Positions 55,334 through 63,741 of a stretch of DNA of 64,000 nt are shown here, one piece after another. Within the stretch, counting starts at the first letter, position 1, and each line of letters starts with the position of its first letter. A program made the translations under genes and the position numbers. Below the pieces are notes generated by a model. That model ran no database searches. It saw only the letters and a list, made by a program, of their open reading frames with translations, and had not been told where the DNA came from. The stretch comes from Sporolactobacillus kofuensis (GTDB taxonomy: Bacteria; Bacillota; Bacilli; Bacillales; Sporolactobacillaceae): positions 62,001 through 126,000 of the forward strand of contig NZ_JAMXWN010000008.1 in the NCBI RefSeq assembly GCF_024125425.1, given 5' to 3'.

Positions 55334-55611
55334 CATGAATAGATTTGTGATTTTTTGTGAAAATAACTATGAGTAATTTACAGAAGTATTGATGTCACTC
55401 AATTGGTTTCGTTTTCACTTAAGTGATATTTTTACTATAAGCTTGCCAAATTCCCTACAAAAGTACCGCACATCCAGCAAAAATTCTGAATAGGACAAAT
55501 TACACGTTTGTTTTCTCTTATTAATAAGGCTAAATGAGCAAACAGGAATGTGTTTCCATCATTCTTTTCAACATTTCGGGAAAATTAATGTACGAAGGGA
55601 GGTTGATTCAT

Positions 55612-56043
55612 TTGGCACAAAAAATAAGTGATGTAATGTCCAAAGATGTCATTTGTTGCTCACCGGAACAGAGTGTGAAGGACGTTGCTGAGCTGATGAG
55701 TACCCACAACATTGGGTCTATTCCAGTTACTGATAATGGTCGATTTGAAGGGATTATCACAGACCGTGACATCACACTTCGTTCTACCGCAAAGGGTAAA
55801 GACAGTGATCAAATGACCGTATTTGACTGTATGAGCAGTCACACATTGACATCTGGAACACCCGATATGGATGTTCAAGAAGCAGCTCGACTAATGGCGG
55901 ACCATCAAATTCGCCGATTGCCGATCGTTGAAAACGGACGCGTAATCGGAATTGTTTCACTAGGCGATCTCGCAACAGAATCTCAATATGATCATGAAGC
56001 AGAAAAGGCATTATCAGGAATTTCTGCACAAGGCGTCCATTAA
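55612..56043 (+). CDS. tandem CBS-domain protein
   Basis: This 143-residue protein consists of two CBS domains (ISDVMSKDVICCSPEQSVKD, then VFDCMSSHTLTSGTPDM). Each has the conserved GIITDRDI or GIVSLGDL ending. Such stand-alone CBS pairs bind adenine nucleotides; many are stress proteins such as B. subtilis YhcV. The start is TTG 55612, 9 bases after GGGAGG; an ATG-led frame from 55534 has no such site. The C-terminus ends a short tail of 20 residues. The partner protein is unknown. Confidence 0.85.
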   Translation: MAQKISDVMSKDVICCSPEQSVKDVAELMSTHNIGSIPVTDNGRFEGIITDRDITLRSTAKGKDSDQMTVFDCMSSHTLTSGTPDMDVQEAARLMADHQIRRLPIVENGRVIGIVSLGDLATESQYDHEAEKALSGISAQGVH

Positions 56044-56103
56044 TGTCAGCGTAGCACCACTCGAACAGTCAATTGCTTGTTCAATTTACTTTTTTCCATT
56101 TAA

Positions 56104-56138
56104 AGCACCTGTCCTTAAATTAAAAAAGGACAGGTGCT
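56104..56138. terminator. strong hairpin after the CBS gene
   Basis: AGCACCTGTCCTT pairs perfectly with AAGGACAGGTGCT. The plus side lacks a T run (GGTGG follows), and the minus side has only TTTAAAT, so termination efficiency is doubtful. Confidence 0.5.
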
Positions 56139-56317
56139 GGTGGTATATTGATCTTTTCCTTTCCGAACTCATTTCTATGTAGCATCCGTTTGATGAGAGA
56201 GAGGATTAGGGGCTGGCCGAAAAATAGAAATTTGCTTAAGCGGACTGGGCGGCAATTTCACTTTATTTGTTGTACAGTTCATTTTGTTATTATCATGGTG
56301 CGCAAACACTGCAGTCC

Positions 56318-57058
56318 TTAGAAAAGTGACGCTAAAATACCTACATATTCTTTTAGAGCTGTATAGACTGTTCCACCCTCAGACGGAACAAATTGACCAG
56401 GGTAAATTGCCAAGCGCTTACTTACTAGGTAGTCGGTTGGATAAGGTGTGACTTTGACATTGAGCTTATTGAAAGTCATCACAGCACGTGGCATATGAAA
56501 AGCAGAAGTGACTAAGATCGGATGCACAAAATGTTGATGATCTAAAATCGTTTTTGTGTTCCGCGCATTTGTTTTTGTTGTAATGCTTTTCTTTTCTACG
56601 ATCACTTTATTTTTCGGAACACCAAGAGCGACCAATTGCCGTTTTCCAATCTCCGCTTCAATTCCGCTATCCGGATAAACTTTTCCGCCAGATAAAATAA
56701 TTGGCAGTTTTGTCTGCTTATATAAACGGTAAGTAGTGAGCAGGCGGTTTGCGGCATCTCCTGATAGCTGTCCCTTACCATTCATGTCCGGTGTATCTAA
56801 TGTCGCACCCCCACCAAGCATCACGAGTACATCACCTTTAGGATGTGCAGGTGGTAGATAACGATTCTCAAGCGGATGGATTAATAAACTACCTGTCAAG
56901 GGAATTGTCGCAAGATACATTAAAAGCGTCATCCCACCAATAAGGTGGCCGAACCGTTGTTTCTTTCGAAGAAGTACGAAGCTCGCGAGTGCAAACACAA
57001 GGACAAAGAGACCCGGGGGCAGCAGAAAACGATAAATAAACTTTATCATGTACTCCAT
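56318..57058 (-). CDS. YdcF/ElyC-like DUF218 membrane protein
   Basis: This 246-residue protein has two N-terminal membrane helices (about residues 9-30 and 38-58) and a DUF218 domain with VLVMLGGGATLDT, IILSGGKVYPDSGIEAE and VTSAFHMPRAVMTF. The family includes ElyC/SanA/YdcF, linked to envelope metabolism. The exact role is unknown. The ATG follows AGGAGG by 8 bases. It is 68 bases after the DUF421 gene on the same strand and may belong to that transcription unit. Confidence 0.85.
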   Translation of the reverse strand: MEYMIKFIYRFLLPPGLFVLVFALASFVLLRKKQRFGHLIGGMTLLMYLATIPLTGSLLIHPLENRYLPPAHPKGDVLVMLGGGATLDTPDMNGKGQLSGDAANRLLTTYRLYKQTKLPIILSGGKVYPDSGIEAEIGKRQLVALGVPKNKVIVEKKSITTKTNARNTKTILDHQHFVHPILVTSAFHMPRAVMTFNKLNVKVTPYPTDYLVSKRLAIYPGQFVPSEGGTVYTALKEYVGILASLF

Positions 57059-57126
57059 TTATCCACCTCCTAAGCACTGAATGTGTTCTCCTATATAAGA
57101 TTCGCTTTCTACTTAGAAAATCGTCT

Positions 57127-57792
57127 CTATCGTTCTGCAAGTGAACGCGTTCGCTTCTTCATGTCGTCGGTAAACACATTGATTGTCCCTTTATAGTACT
57201 CCGCACAAAAGACGTCATCAATTGACGACACGCCTTGTTCCTTTATCATACTGCTTAACCACTGCTCGTCTTTGTCCATAAGATCCAGCATATCATAATC
57301 AATTGCGCCTTCAGCAATCAAAAGGACACCAAGGCGATCACTGTCCTTCTTTAGAACCGTGAGATGTCCATTTTGTTCAACTTGAGCACGGCGAACTTCC
57401 TGAATCGTATACACGTCCTGCATCCGTAGCATCGTTGAGAAATCAGTCACCGAAAGATTTGCCTTTTTAAAATTTTCCGGGATTAATTTTCCTTTATTGA
57501 CGACAATGATCGGATCTCCATCAATCCACTTGCGTACTTTACTGTTCTGTGATTTCAGAATTCGTGTCGTCACGACCAACCCAGACCAGATCGACAGCAC
57601 AATTAAGAATTGCAAAATGGTTATATCCGGATTATAAATCACACCACCGATAATCCCACCTAAGACATAATTTTGAATCTGATCCGCTGCTGATAAAGGC
57701 GCGAGGTTGCCCTTTCCCGACATATTAATAAAAATAATAAGACAAATGAAGCCGATCAAAAGTTTAACGGCAACATCCATATATGAAAACAT
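57127..57792 (-). CDS. DUF421 (YetF/YdfS-like) membrane protein
   Basis: This 221-residue protein has three N-terminal membrane helices followed by a soluble DUF421 domain (IDGDPIIVVNKGKLIPENF, KKANLSVTDFSTMLR). YetF-type proteins are widespread in spore formers and poorly understood; relatives are reported in spore germination complexes. ATG 57792 follows AAGGAG by 7 bases, while the longer frame back to 57894 has no site. It follows the DUF3290 gene by 13 bases. This pair, as in B. subtilis ydfR-ydfS, probably acts together. Confidence 0.87.
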   Translation of the reverse strand: MFSYMDVAVKLLIGFICLIIFINMSGKGNLAPLSAADQIQNYVLGGIIGGVIYNPDITILQFLIVLSIWSGLVVTTRILKSQNSKVRKWIDGDPIIVVNKGKLIPENFKKANLSVTDFSTMLRMQDVYTIQEVRRAQVEQNGHLTVLKKDSDRLGVLLIAEGAIDYDMLDLMDKDEQWLSSMIKEQGVSSIDDVFCAEYYKGTINVFTDDMKKRTRSLAER

Positions 57793-57805
57793 ATCTGTTT
57801 CTCCT

Positions 57806-58258
57806 TTACTTGTCGATAAATGTGATTGTTGCGCCATTAAGTACATGAATTTGTTCAAGGAGATAGTGATCAGTATCATTCTCGTTGAACTCAACTCTAT
57901 AATAGGATTGACCTGCTTTATACACTGTTATTTCTTCAGGTGTCATGTGATTTGAGTAGATCGTTGATATCGGTTCGTGCAGATCTTTGGCAACTTTCTT
58001 CATTTGATTCAACTCGCCGCGGTATTGAGACTGTGTATGTTCTTTGTTGACGAGATCGTTGACTTGTATCCCTCCAAGTAGAACAATCAGAACTAAGATC
58101 AATACTCCGATCTCTTTGTATTTGTACGGCATCTTTTTCTTATGCGCGCGAATAATAATCAATAACAGCACAAGAACTAATGTGGCCATGAACGCAACTT
58201 GTACGAAAGTTTGTGTATGTGTTTGACTCTCGATGTAGTGATAGCTATAGAAGTTCAA
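57806..58258 (-). CDS. DUF3290-family membrane protein
   Basis: This roughly 150-residue protein has two membrane helices (about residues 22-38 and 50-68) and an external domain (LHEPISTIYSNHMTPEEITV, then YKAGQSYYRVEF). It is of the DUF3290 type, which pairs with DUF421. The ATG at 58267 touches an AAAAAAGG site directly, so TTG at 58258 with 9-base spacing is the more likely start. Function is unknown; the tight spacing with DUF421 suggests a complex. Confidence 0.78.
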   Translation of the reverse strand: MNFYSYHYIESQTHTQTFVQVAFMATLVLVLLLIIIRAHKKKMPYKYKEIGVLILVLIVLLGGIQVNDLVNKEHTQSQYRGELNQMKKVAKDLHEPISTIYSNHMTPEEITVYKAGQSYYRVEFNENDTDHYLLEQIHVLNGATITFIDK

Positions 58259-58369
58259 AGATCTCATCCTTTTTTAACTTATAAATAATCTAACGTGCTT
58301 ATACTGATGCCGAGAATGCGCCATTTATTTTTTATTATAAGTAAAAAGTAGAGAACTCATTATATTCTT

Positions 58370-59185
58370 TCATGCTGCGAACAACTGCGCCCATGTCTTA
58401 GGACCTACCACACCATCGACGGTTAGCTGATGACGCTTTTGATAGTTCCTCACTGCTGCTTCTGTCTTTACGCCAAAAATACCATCAGCTGTTACAGAAA
58501 GTGCACGTTGAATACGTTTGACCTCTTCTCCACGACTTCCCCGTTTGATTAAATAACCCGGATACGAACTCACTAATTTAACCACGCTTCTCTTTGTTCC
58601 TTTGACTTCTGCTGGTAACGACTGATCAAATTCATGTGTCGATGTGCGAGACGCAGCATTTCTAGTCTGAATGTTCTTCCCAAGCATTCCTTCCGCAATG
58701 GCATGACCAATGACTTCGGTTTTACTTGCGACAAGCATTGCATCCGTCTTCGTATCCACAAAACCGCATTCAATCAAAAGCGCCGAAGGCTTGGTATTTC
58801 TGAGCACATAGAAACTTTGATTCTTTTTCAAGCCGCGGTTCGTAAGCCCTGTAACCTCACAAATGTTGTTTAGGATCCGACCTGCAACTCCATTCGTTTT
58901 CTCGTCGTACTGATAGACTTCAATACCTGTCCCACCTCCTGCGTTTAAGTGGATCGAAACAGCTAGGTCAAGATCGCGGTGCTTGTTTACCTTATGAACG
59001 ATCGCTGCCAAATTCTCATTCTGCGTTCTTCCATAGTCATCGGTATCATCATAGACCGTCTGTCCGGCTGCTCGAAGATAACGAATGGTTGCAACTTTGA
59101 TCTTCCGGTTAACAAATTCCTCTGAGATATAGCCGCGAGCACCGGGCACAAATGAATTATGTCCGGCATGAATGCTGAATTTCAC
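58370..59185 (-). CDS. N-acetylmuramoyl-L-alanine amidase with peptidoglycan-binding domain
   Basis: This 271-residue enzyme has an Amidase_3 domain with zinc ligands H7 in SIHAGHNSF and H in LAVSIHLNAGGGTGIEV, and the catalytic Glu in LLIECGFVDTKTDAM. A C-terminal PG_binding_1 domain (about 205-270) carries KRIQRALSVTADGIFG and GVVGPKTWAQLF. There is no signal peptide, as for mother-cell lysins such as CwlC or phage endolysins. The start is GTG 59185 after AAAGGAG. No holin or phage gene is near, so a sporulation role (mother-cell lysis) is plausible but unproven. Confidence 0.88.
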   Translation of the reverse strand: MKFSIHAGHNSFVPGARGYISEEFVNRKIKVATIRYLRAAGQTVYDDTDDYGRTQNENLAAIVHKVNKHRDLDLAVSIHLNAGGGTGIEVYQYDEKTNGVAGRILNNICEVTGLTNRGLKKNQSFYVLRNTKPSALLIECGFVDTKTDAMLVASKTEVIGHAIAEGMLGKNIQTRNAASRTSTHEFDQSLPAEVKGTKRSVVKLVSSYPGYLIKRGSRGEEVKRIQRALSVTADGIFGVKTEAAVRNYQKRHQLTVDGVVGPKTWAQLFAA

Positions 59186-59410
59186 TAGTGAACAACTCCT
59201 TTTCTATACTTTTATGATTGTCCCCTCTGTTTTGAAAGGACACCTCACTTGTATATAGAAAAAAACACCTTGTCCGGTGAAAATTTAAAGATAGATAATA
59301 TCACTCAAAAATATAACGCGATTTGCGTATAAAATGAGATAGCCACAAAAAGTTACGCAACTTTATTGATCCAATCGACTTGATCAGGACTTCATACTCT
59401 CAGAAAATAA

Positions 59411-59448
59411 AACATCACCCTCCACATGTATGATTGGAGAATGATGTT
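59411..59448 (-). terminator. terminator after the CDF exporter gene
   Basis: On the minus strand AACATCA and CTCCA pair with TGGAG and TGATGTT across a two-base internal loop, followed by TTATTTTC. It lies about 140 bases after the stop. The rest of the 400-base gap before the amidase gene shows nothing convincing. Confidence 0.6.
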
Positions 59449-59584
59449 CGTGGTACCCATTTCTTTTATTACCTATTTTCGAGGCAAAAGTTTAGCTCTT
59501 CGTGGATTTATGTTCATATTACTATTTTTTAAATCATTCAGTGTAAACGTTTTCTAAAAAGAGATCAAGAATTGTGCTGTACTT

Positions 59585-60475
59585 TTAAACCGAATCCTTT
59601 TTTTGTAGTGTATTTTTCCGCTCATATTCCGGCTCAGCGTGGATGAGAATTTGTGCCCGAGGTATCTCACTCTTTATGCTCTCCTCGATCCGATCCGATA
59701 ATTCTTCTACACTATCGATCTTAAGGTGAGAAGGAACGACAAGATGAAATTCAATATACTCTTCCGGACCTGAACGTCTTGTTCTAAAGTTATGCAATTC
59801 AATGAACTCATTCTTATAGCCTTCAATAATTTCCATAATTTTATTTTCTTCTTTGTCCGACAGTCGTGCGTCTAATAACGGAGGAAAGGATACCCACATG
59901 AGTTTGGCGGCCTCAAACATGATATAGCATGCAAGAACAATACCGATAATTGGATCCAAAAAAGACCATCCGGTTAATGTCGCCAGCAGCAAGCTGACGG
60001 CAACGCCGAGCGAAGTATATACATCCGTCAATAAATGGAAGGCATTGGATTTCATTGCCACGGAGTGGGTCCGCTCTGCTGTTTTATCAATTAAACGTGA
60101 TACGAAAAAGTTGATCGTCGCGCCGACCAGCATCACCACTACACCCAATGTCGGAAGCTGTATAGGTTCAGGATGAATCAATTTTTTTACCGATTCATAG
60201 ATGATCCATATACCCGCCACATAGATCAGCAGCGTCTCAATCGTTCCTGATATATTTTCAATTTTTCCATGTCCATAGGGATGGATTTTATCGGCTGGTC
60301 TGCCTGATATGCGTACTGAGAAAAAAGCAATGAGTGAGGCTGCCAAGTCTAGTGAAGTGTGTATTGCTTCAGACAACACAGCAACAGAGCCTGTAATCAT
60401 CGCAACAATAACTTTTAATGAAACAACAAGTGTATTGCTTACTACAGACAGAAATGCTACTCTTGACGGTTCCAT
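59585..60475 (-). CDS. cation diffusion facilitator (FieF-like)
   Basis: This 296-residue exporter has six membrane helices. The metal-site residues are in helix 2 (LSEAIHTSLDLAA, His and Asp) and helix 5 (NAFHLLTDVYTSLGV, His and Asp), and the C-terminal cytoplasmic domain (EEYIEFHLVVPSHLKID, with ILIHAEPE) is the regulatory metallochaperone-like fold. His-Asp type site A suggests zinc, iron or manganese. The frame opens with TTG 60478; ATG 60475 is equally placed behind GAGGGTGG. It is transcribed the same way as the two-component operon but with its own terminator between. Confidence 0.94.
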   Translation of the reverse strand: MEPSRVAFLSVVSNTLVVSLKVIVAMITGSVAVLSEAIHTSLDLAASLIAFFSVRISGRPADKIHPYGHGKIENISGTIETLLIYVAGIWIIYESVKKLIHPEPIQLPTLGVVVMLVGATINFFVSRLIDKTAERTHSVAMKSNAFHLLTDVYTSLGVAVSLLLATLTGWSFLDPIIGIVLACYIMFEAAKLMWVSFPPLLDARLSDKEENKIMEIIEGYKNEFIELHNFRTRRSGPEEYIEFHLVVPSHLKIDSVEELSDRIEESIKSEIPRAQILIHAEPEYERKNTLQKKDSV

Positions 60476-60642
60476 CAATTACCACCCTCGTCTTTATAAC
60501 GTAGATCCATGGTAACAAAAGGAATGTGGGTGAGTCTACAGCAATCTTTTTTCAATGAAGAAGGTAATTTATTGTAAGAAAAATGTGTTTTACGTGAGCA
60601 ACATTCACAAATACATGATGATCATGAAAAGCATAAAATAGA

Positions 60643-60668
60643 GACGAAAACCCAATCGAGTTCTCATC
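60643..60668 (-). terminator. probable terminator of the small membrane-protein unit
   Basis: On the minus strand GATGAGAAC pairs with GTTTTCGTC (two wobble pairs), followed by TCTATTTTATG. It lies 40 bases after the His-rich protein stop. Confidence 0.45.
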
Positions 60669-60708
60669 CCTTTGAAGAGTAGTCTTTTAACTCCTTATTT
60701 TTGGTAGA

Positions 60709-60990
60709 TCAATGACGATGTCCATTACCCTTCTTCATCATTGCCGGCATCATGAATAGATGCATTAACGGACATATGAGGACTGCTGCCAGTATGAGCA
60801 AGCTGTTTGATCCCGAAAATCCACCAGTAAAGAACAGACCAATGATCACGGCTATGGGGATAATCAGACATACGGCCATCATCAAATTATGGTTGTGTTG
60901 ATGTATTCCATGAGCACTTTGATTTTCATTCTCATGACTATGATTCTTACTGCTCTGATTGTGATTATCATGATTTCCACAGCAATTCAT
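60709..60990 (-). CDS. His-rich small membrane protein, DUF2933-like
   Basis: This 93-residue protein has a soluble N-terminus of about 35 residues crowded with His, Asn and Cys (MNCCGNHDNHNQSSKNHSHE, then IHQHNHN). Two membrane helices follow, then CPLMHLFMMPAMMKKGNGHRH. The CPLM-x-L-x-MM motif also occurs in the neighbouring 62-residue protein. Cys, Met and His ligands suggest soft-metal binding (copper or silver). It resembles DUF2933. The ATG follows AAGGAGGAATG. It lies 23 bases after the 62-residue gene and shares its promoter. Confidence 0.75.
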   Translation of the reverse strand: MNCCGNHDNHNQSSKNHSHENENQSAHGIHQHNHNLMMAVCLIIPIAVIIGLFFTGGFSGSNSLLILAAVLICPLMHLFMMPAMMKKGNGHRH

Positions 60991-61013
60991 AAATCATTCC
61001 TCCTTATCTTCCC

Positions 61014-61202
61014 TTATTTATTTTTGAGCTGCTGAAGTTCTTCACGCAGAAGATTATTTTGTTCTTTCAACTCGTTAAGCTCATTCGAAGCTCTTTGGTG
61101 ATTCGAGTGATCCTTTTGCGAATGGCCCCCCTTCATCATCATTAACATCATTGGGAGCATCATGAGCGGACAAGCAAGTAGCGCAAGCCAACTTAAATCC
61201 AT
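61014..61202 (-). CDS. 62-residue membrane protein with CPLM motif and coiled coil
   Basis: This protein has one N-terminal membrane segment (MDLSWLALLACPLMMLPMML) very rich in Met with a CPLM motif, then GGHSQKDHSNHQ and a C-terminal heptad-like coiled coil (NELNELKEQNNLLREELQQL). Similar proteins with this layout occur beside copper loci. The start follows AGGAGG by 8 bases. Directly upstream is a promoter with three 11-base-spaced repeats matching those before the response regulator gene, so it is a likely target of that regulator. Confidence 0.75.
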   Translation of the reverse strand: MDLSWLALLACPLMMLPMMLMMMKGGHSQKDHSNHQRASNELNELKEQNNLLREELQQLKNK

Positions 61203-61226
61203 AGTCTTTTCCTCCTCTCAGCCTTT

Positions 61227-61350
61227 ACTAAGGATTGTAGACAAGAATTGTGTTGATTTTGTGTAGAATACATGTAGAAAGCGAGTATTTAAAAAAGAAA
61301 AAAGGTTTTCGTAATTACCCATTATTTCTGTAATAAAACCATAAATACAA
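61227..61350. repeat. duplicated segment, copy 2 (internal promoter)
   Basis: It aligns with 63742-63870: ACTAAGGATTGTAG, then AAGAATTGTGTTGA, TTTGTGTAGAA, ACATGTAGAA, and later the GTAATTACCCATTATTTCTG segment. It contains the internal promoter and the 3' end of the 66-residue gene. The upstream copy contains the promoter before the response regulator and the decayed end of a paralogue of that gene. Confidence 0.75.
61234..61279 (-). promoter_or_regulatory. promoter P2 with three 11-bp-spaced repeats
   Basis: On the plus strand TGTTGAT (61251), TGTAGAA (61262) and TGTAGAA (61273) are exactly 11 bases apart. The minus-strand -10 is TACAAT (61239-61234), 11 bases from the nearest repeat. There is no good -35. 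This is the layout of an OmpR-family activated promoter. Confidence 0.7.
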
Positions 61351-61515
61351 GCCGCTAAAGACAAGTACAGGGCATGCCGCCCACATGCACACTCTGAAAA
61401 AAGTCCTTCCAAAAGCAAGAAAACTCTCATGACCAAAAGAATTAGCAGAGAAAAACAGGCAAGTCAGTCCGATAATCATGAGAAATAGGGAAAAGCACCA
61501 ATCAATTTTTTTCAT
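61315..61515 (-). CDS. 66-residue two-helix membrane protein
   Basis: This protein has two membrane helices (FSLFLMIIGLTCLFFSA and CPVLVFSGLYLWFYY) joined by a short loop with FFRVCMWAACP, ending RNNG. It has several Cys and Met residues. The ATG at 61515 follows GGGAAGGGATGAGTC and overlaps the histidine kinase end by 14 bases, so it is part of that operon. I do not recognise a family. The fragment left of the response regulator encodes a similar tail (WFHHRNYG), so this gene once had a paralogue. Confidence 0.68.
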   Translation of the reverse strand: MKKIDWCFSLFLMIIGLTCLFFSANSFGHESFLAFGRTFFRVCMWAACPVLVFSGLYLWFYYRNNG

Positions 61516-62920
61516 GACTCATCCCTTCCCTTCTCTGCTTTTTTTGTGAAAAAGTGAGTATAAAAGTAGTCCCGACACCAATTTGGCTGTCAACTCGAAC
61601 CGTTCCGCCTTGCATTTCAACGTATTTTTTGACGATGGACAAACCTAAGCCCGTCCCGCCAAATTCACGAGCTCTAGACTTTTCCACTCGATAAAATCGC
61701 TCAAAAATGTAGGGTAATTCATTTTTTTCGATACCGACACCTGTGTCGGAAATGGAGAGAATGGTTGATTCCTTTTGTCTTGTCAGACGAACATGAACAC
61801 CTCCGCTCTCTGTATAGCGGATGGCATTTTCCAATAGGTTTAACAGGACTTGCTCCATCCGTTTACGATCTCCACGAATGAACGGAATACGGTCATATAG
61901 CTCCATCTGCAAACTCAGCCGTTTATTTTCTGCCTTAAGTTTCACTTTCTGAACCGCAGTTGTCACAACTTGTTTCAGGTCCAGCCACTCCATTGATAAT
62001 TTGAGCTGCCCTTCCTCCATCTTTGAGAGATCGAACAAATCATTTATTAAGTGTTCAAGACGAACGGATTCCTCATAAATGATTGAGAGGTACTGTTCTT
62101 TTTCTTTTTCAGATTGAATCATCCCTTCATCCAGAACCTTAGAATAGCCCTGAAGATAAGTAACCGGCGTTCGAAGTTCATGTGAAATATTGGAAAAAAA
62201 AGCTCGTCGCGTATCCCGATATCTTTGCAGGCTTGTGGCAAGATCGTTAATCGAATGCCCAAGCAAACCGATTTCATCTCGACTTCCAATCTGAAGTCGA
62301 GCATCCCAATTGCCTTTTGCCATTTTCTCAGTCATTTGCTGCATTTGAAGCAACGGGCGGGACAGAAGTTTACTCATAATCAGGATCATGCCTAAAGCAA
62401 GTAGAAATGCACCTAGTCCAGACAGGATCAGCAGGTTCCGAAGCCGTTGCAAGGAATCATCTACCTTGTTCATTGAAGCAACGATATAAATCGCCGGTTT
62501 TGTCGCGTTGCCCACCTTTATCGGCTTACCAACGACATAAAAGCGATTTCCTTTTGGATCACTTGTTTGAAATTCTGTAGGGTGACCGGCGAGCAGACGT
62601 CGGGTATCATGCACTCTGAGCAATGACAGATTCTCCGGGTGTTCTCCCGAAAGTGTCACGATCTTTCCGTCAGCATTCACCCATAAGAACTTCACGTCTG
62701 AAAACTCGGCAAATGTTCGGATCATCAATCGGGATGAAGTATCACCGGATTCAACCATCGTAGTAAAATGCGCAGCGATTTCCTGCGCGTCCTCTCTCAT
62801 TTGCATCTCATAAAAGTTTGTGAATAACCGATCAACAGCAAGACCCAAGGACACAAGTATGATAATGATCAGCACCAAAATCGCAGCACCCAGTTTTAGG
62901 CCGATTCGATTAATGGTCAT
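61502..62920 (-). CDS. sensor histidine kinase
   Basis: This 472-residue kinase has a membrane helix at about 8-30, an extracellular sensor domain to about 160, a second helix, a HAMP domain (SRPLLQMQQMTEKMAKGNW), the phosphoacceptor H-box FFSNISHELRTPVTYL, and the ATPase N, G1 and G2 boxes (LLNLLENAIRY, SDTGVGI, GGTGLGLSIVKKYVE). Its start overlaps the response regulator stop by 4 bases. The signal may be a metal or envelope stress, judged from the downstream small proteins. Confidence 0.93.
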   Translation of the reverse strand: MTINRIGLKLGAAILVLIIIILVSLGLAVDRLFTNFYEMQMREDAQEIAAHFTTMVESGDTSSRLMIRTFAEFSDVKFLWVNADGKIVTLSGEHPENLSLLRVHDTRRLLAGHPTEFQTSDPKGNRFYVVGKPIKVGNATKPAIYIVASMNKVDDSLQRLRNLLILSGLGAFLLALGMILIMSKLLSRPLLQMQQMTEKMAKGNWDARLQIGSRDEIGLLGHSINDLATSLQRYRDTRRAFFSNISHELRTPVTYLQGYSKVLDEGMIQSEKEKEQYLSIIYEESVRLEHLINDLFDLSKMEEGQLKLSMEWLDLKQVVTTAVQKVKLKAENKRLSLQMELYDRIPFIRGDRKRMEQVLLNLLENAIRYTESGGVHVRLTRQKESTILSISDTGVGIEKNELPYIFERFYRVEKSRAREFGGTGLGLSIVKKYVEMQGGTVRVDSQIGVGTTFILTFSQKKQRREGMSHEKN

Positions 62921-63624
62921 GATTTTACCTCAGGATTGAATTTATAGCCAATCCCCCATGCTGTCTGAATTGGGGAATAATGCAACCCACCCTTTTTCAG
63001 CTTTTCTCTGATGTTTTTCACATGTATGTCAACCACTCGTGCGTCGCCTTCAAAGTCAAAGCCCCATATCTTTTCAATCAGTTGTTCTCTTGAAAGAACA
63101 CGCCCACTGTTGATTGCGAGCATGTCAAATAGATCGAACTCCTTTTGGGTAAGTTCAAGCGGGCGATCCTGAATCATGACCTGCCTCCCATCTCTATCAA
63201 TCGACAAGGATGGAAAGTTCAGAACATCATTTTCCATTTGATTTGAGGAGGCTGTTGATGCGCGGCGGATCAATGCATGCACACGGGCAATCAATTCATC
63301 GGGATCAAAGGGTTTGGTTAAATAATCATCTGCACCAAGTTCCAGTCCCTGGACTTTCTCTTTGGTTTCACCTAAAGCCGTTAGCATTAGGATGGGGACA
63401 GAATGTGTCTTCCGAATAGACTGACAAACCTGCCAACCATCCATGTTCGGCATCATTACATCAAGAATAATCAAATCGAAAGACTGATTTTGAATTTTTA
63501 GCAGCGCTTCATGACCTTCAGCCGCCTCAACAGTATCGAATCCTTCCTTTGATAAATAAATGCGCAATAAATTACGCAATTTCCAGTCATCATCAACCAT
63601 TAAGACTTTTAATTTTTTCAACAT
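62917..63624 (-). CDS. OmpR/PhoB-family response regulator
   Basis: This 235-residue regulator has a receiver domain with phosphoacceptor D55 in LIILDVMMPNMDGW, the acidic pair near the start (VDDDW), the lysine in GADDYLTKPFDPDEL and a C-terminal winged helix ending RVVDIHVKNIREKLKK. ATG 63624 follows AGAAGG closely; a GTG 6 bases earlier is possible. It is the first gene of an operon with the kinase and a small membrane protein. Three 11-base-spaced repeats in its promoter are the likely target, implying autoregulation. Confidence 0.93.
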   Translation of the reverse strand: MLKKLKVLMVDDDWKLRNLLRIYLSKEGFDTVEAAEGHEALLKIQNQSFDLIILDVMMPNMDGWQVCQSIRKTHSVPILMLTALGETKEKVQGLELGADDYLTKPFDPDELIARVHALIRRASTASSNQMENDVLNFPSLSIDRDGRQVMIQDRPLELTQKEFDLFDMLAINSGRVLSREQLIEKIWGFDFEGDARVVDIHVKNIREKLKKGGLHYSPIQTAWGIGYKFNPEVKS

Positions 63625-63661
63625 GATCACCTTCTCTCATCATACAGGAAAAAGTAAGAGT

Positions 63662-63687
63662 CAAGGCGAAAAGCCTTGGGATTTTTT
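63662..63687 (+). other. hairpin in the response-regulator leader
   Basis: CAAGGC pairs with GCCTTG across a 5-base loop, and six T residues follow on the plus strand after GGA. On the minus strand, which is the mRNA of the operon, no T run follows. It may be a weak plus-strand terminator. Confidence 0.35.
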
Positions 63688-63741
63688 GTTCCATAGTAAA
63701 GTACTCCCCGTCCATTATTTTTCAGGTCAATGTTTATTTTT

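Noticed and set aside
58370-59185. Prophage remnant
   Set aside because: Only the amidase could be phage-derived; no integrase, holin, structural gene or attachment site is visible nearby.
59542-59555. TGTAAACGTTTTCT, identical to the cre-like 14-mer at 30792-30805
   Set aside because: It lies in the 3' region of the CDF gene, upstream of its terminator, where a promoter operator is unlikely; kept only as a coincidence.
61218-61436. 72-codon minus-strand ORF overlapping the 66-residue gene
   Set aside because: It covers promoter P2 and overlaps the better-supported 66-residue ORF in another frame, without its own ribosome site.
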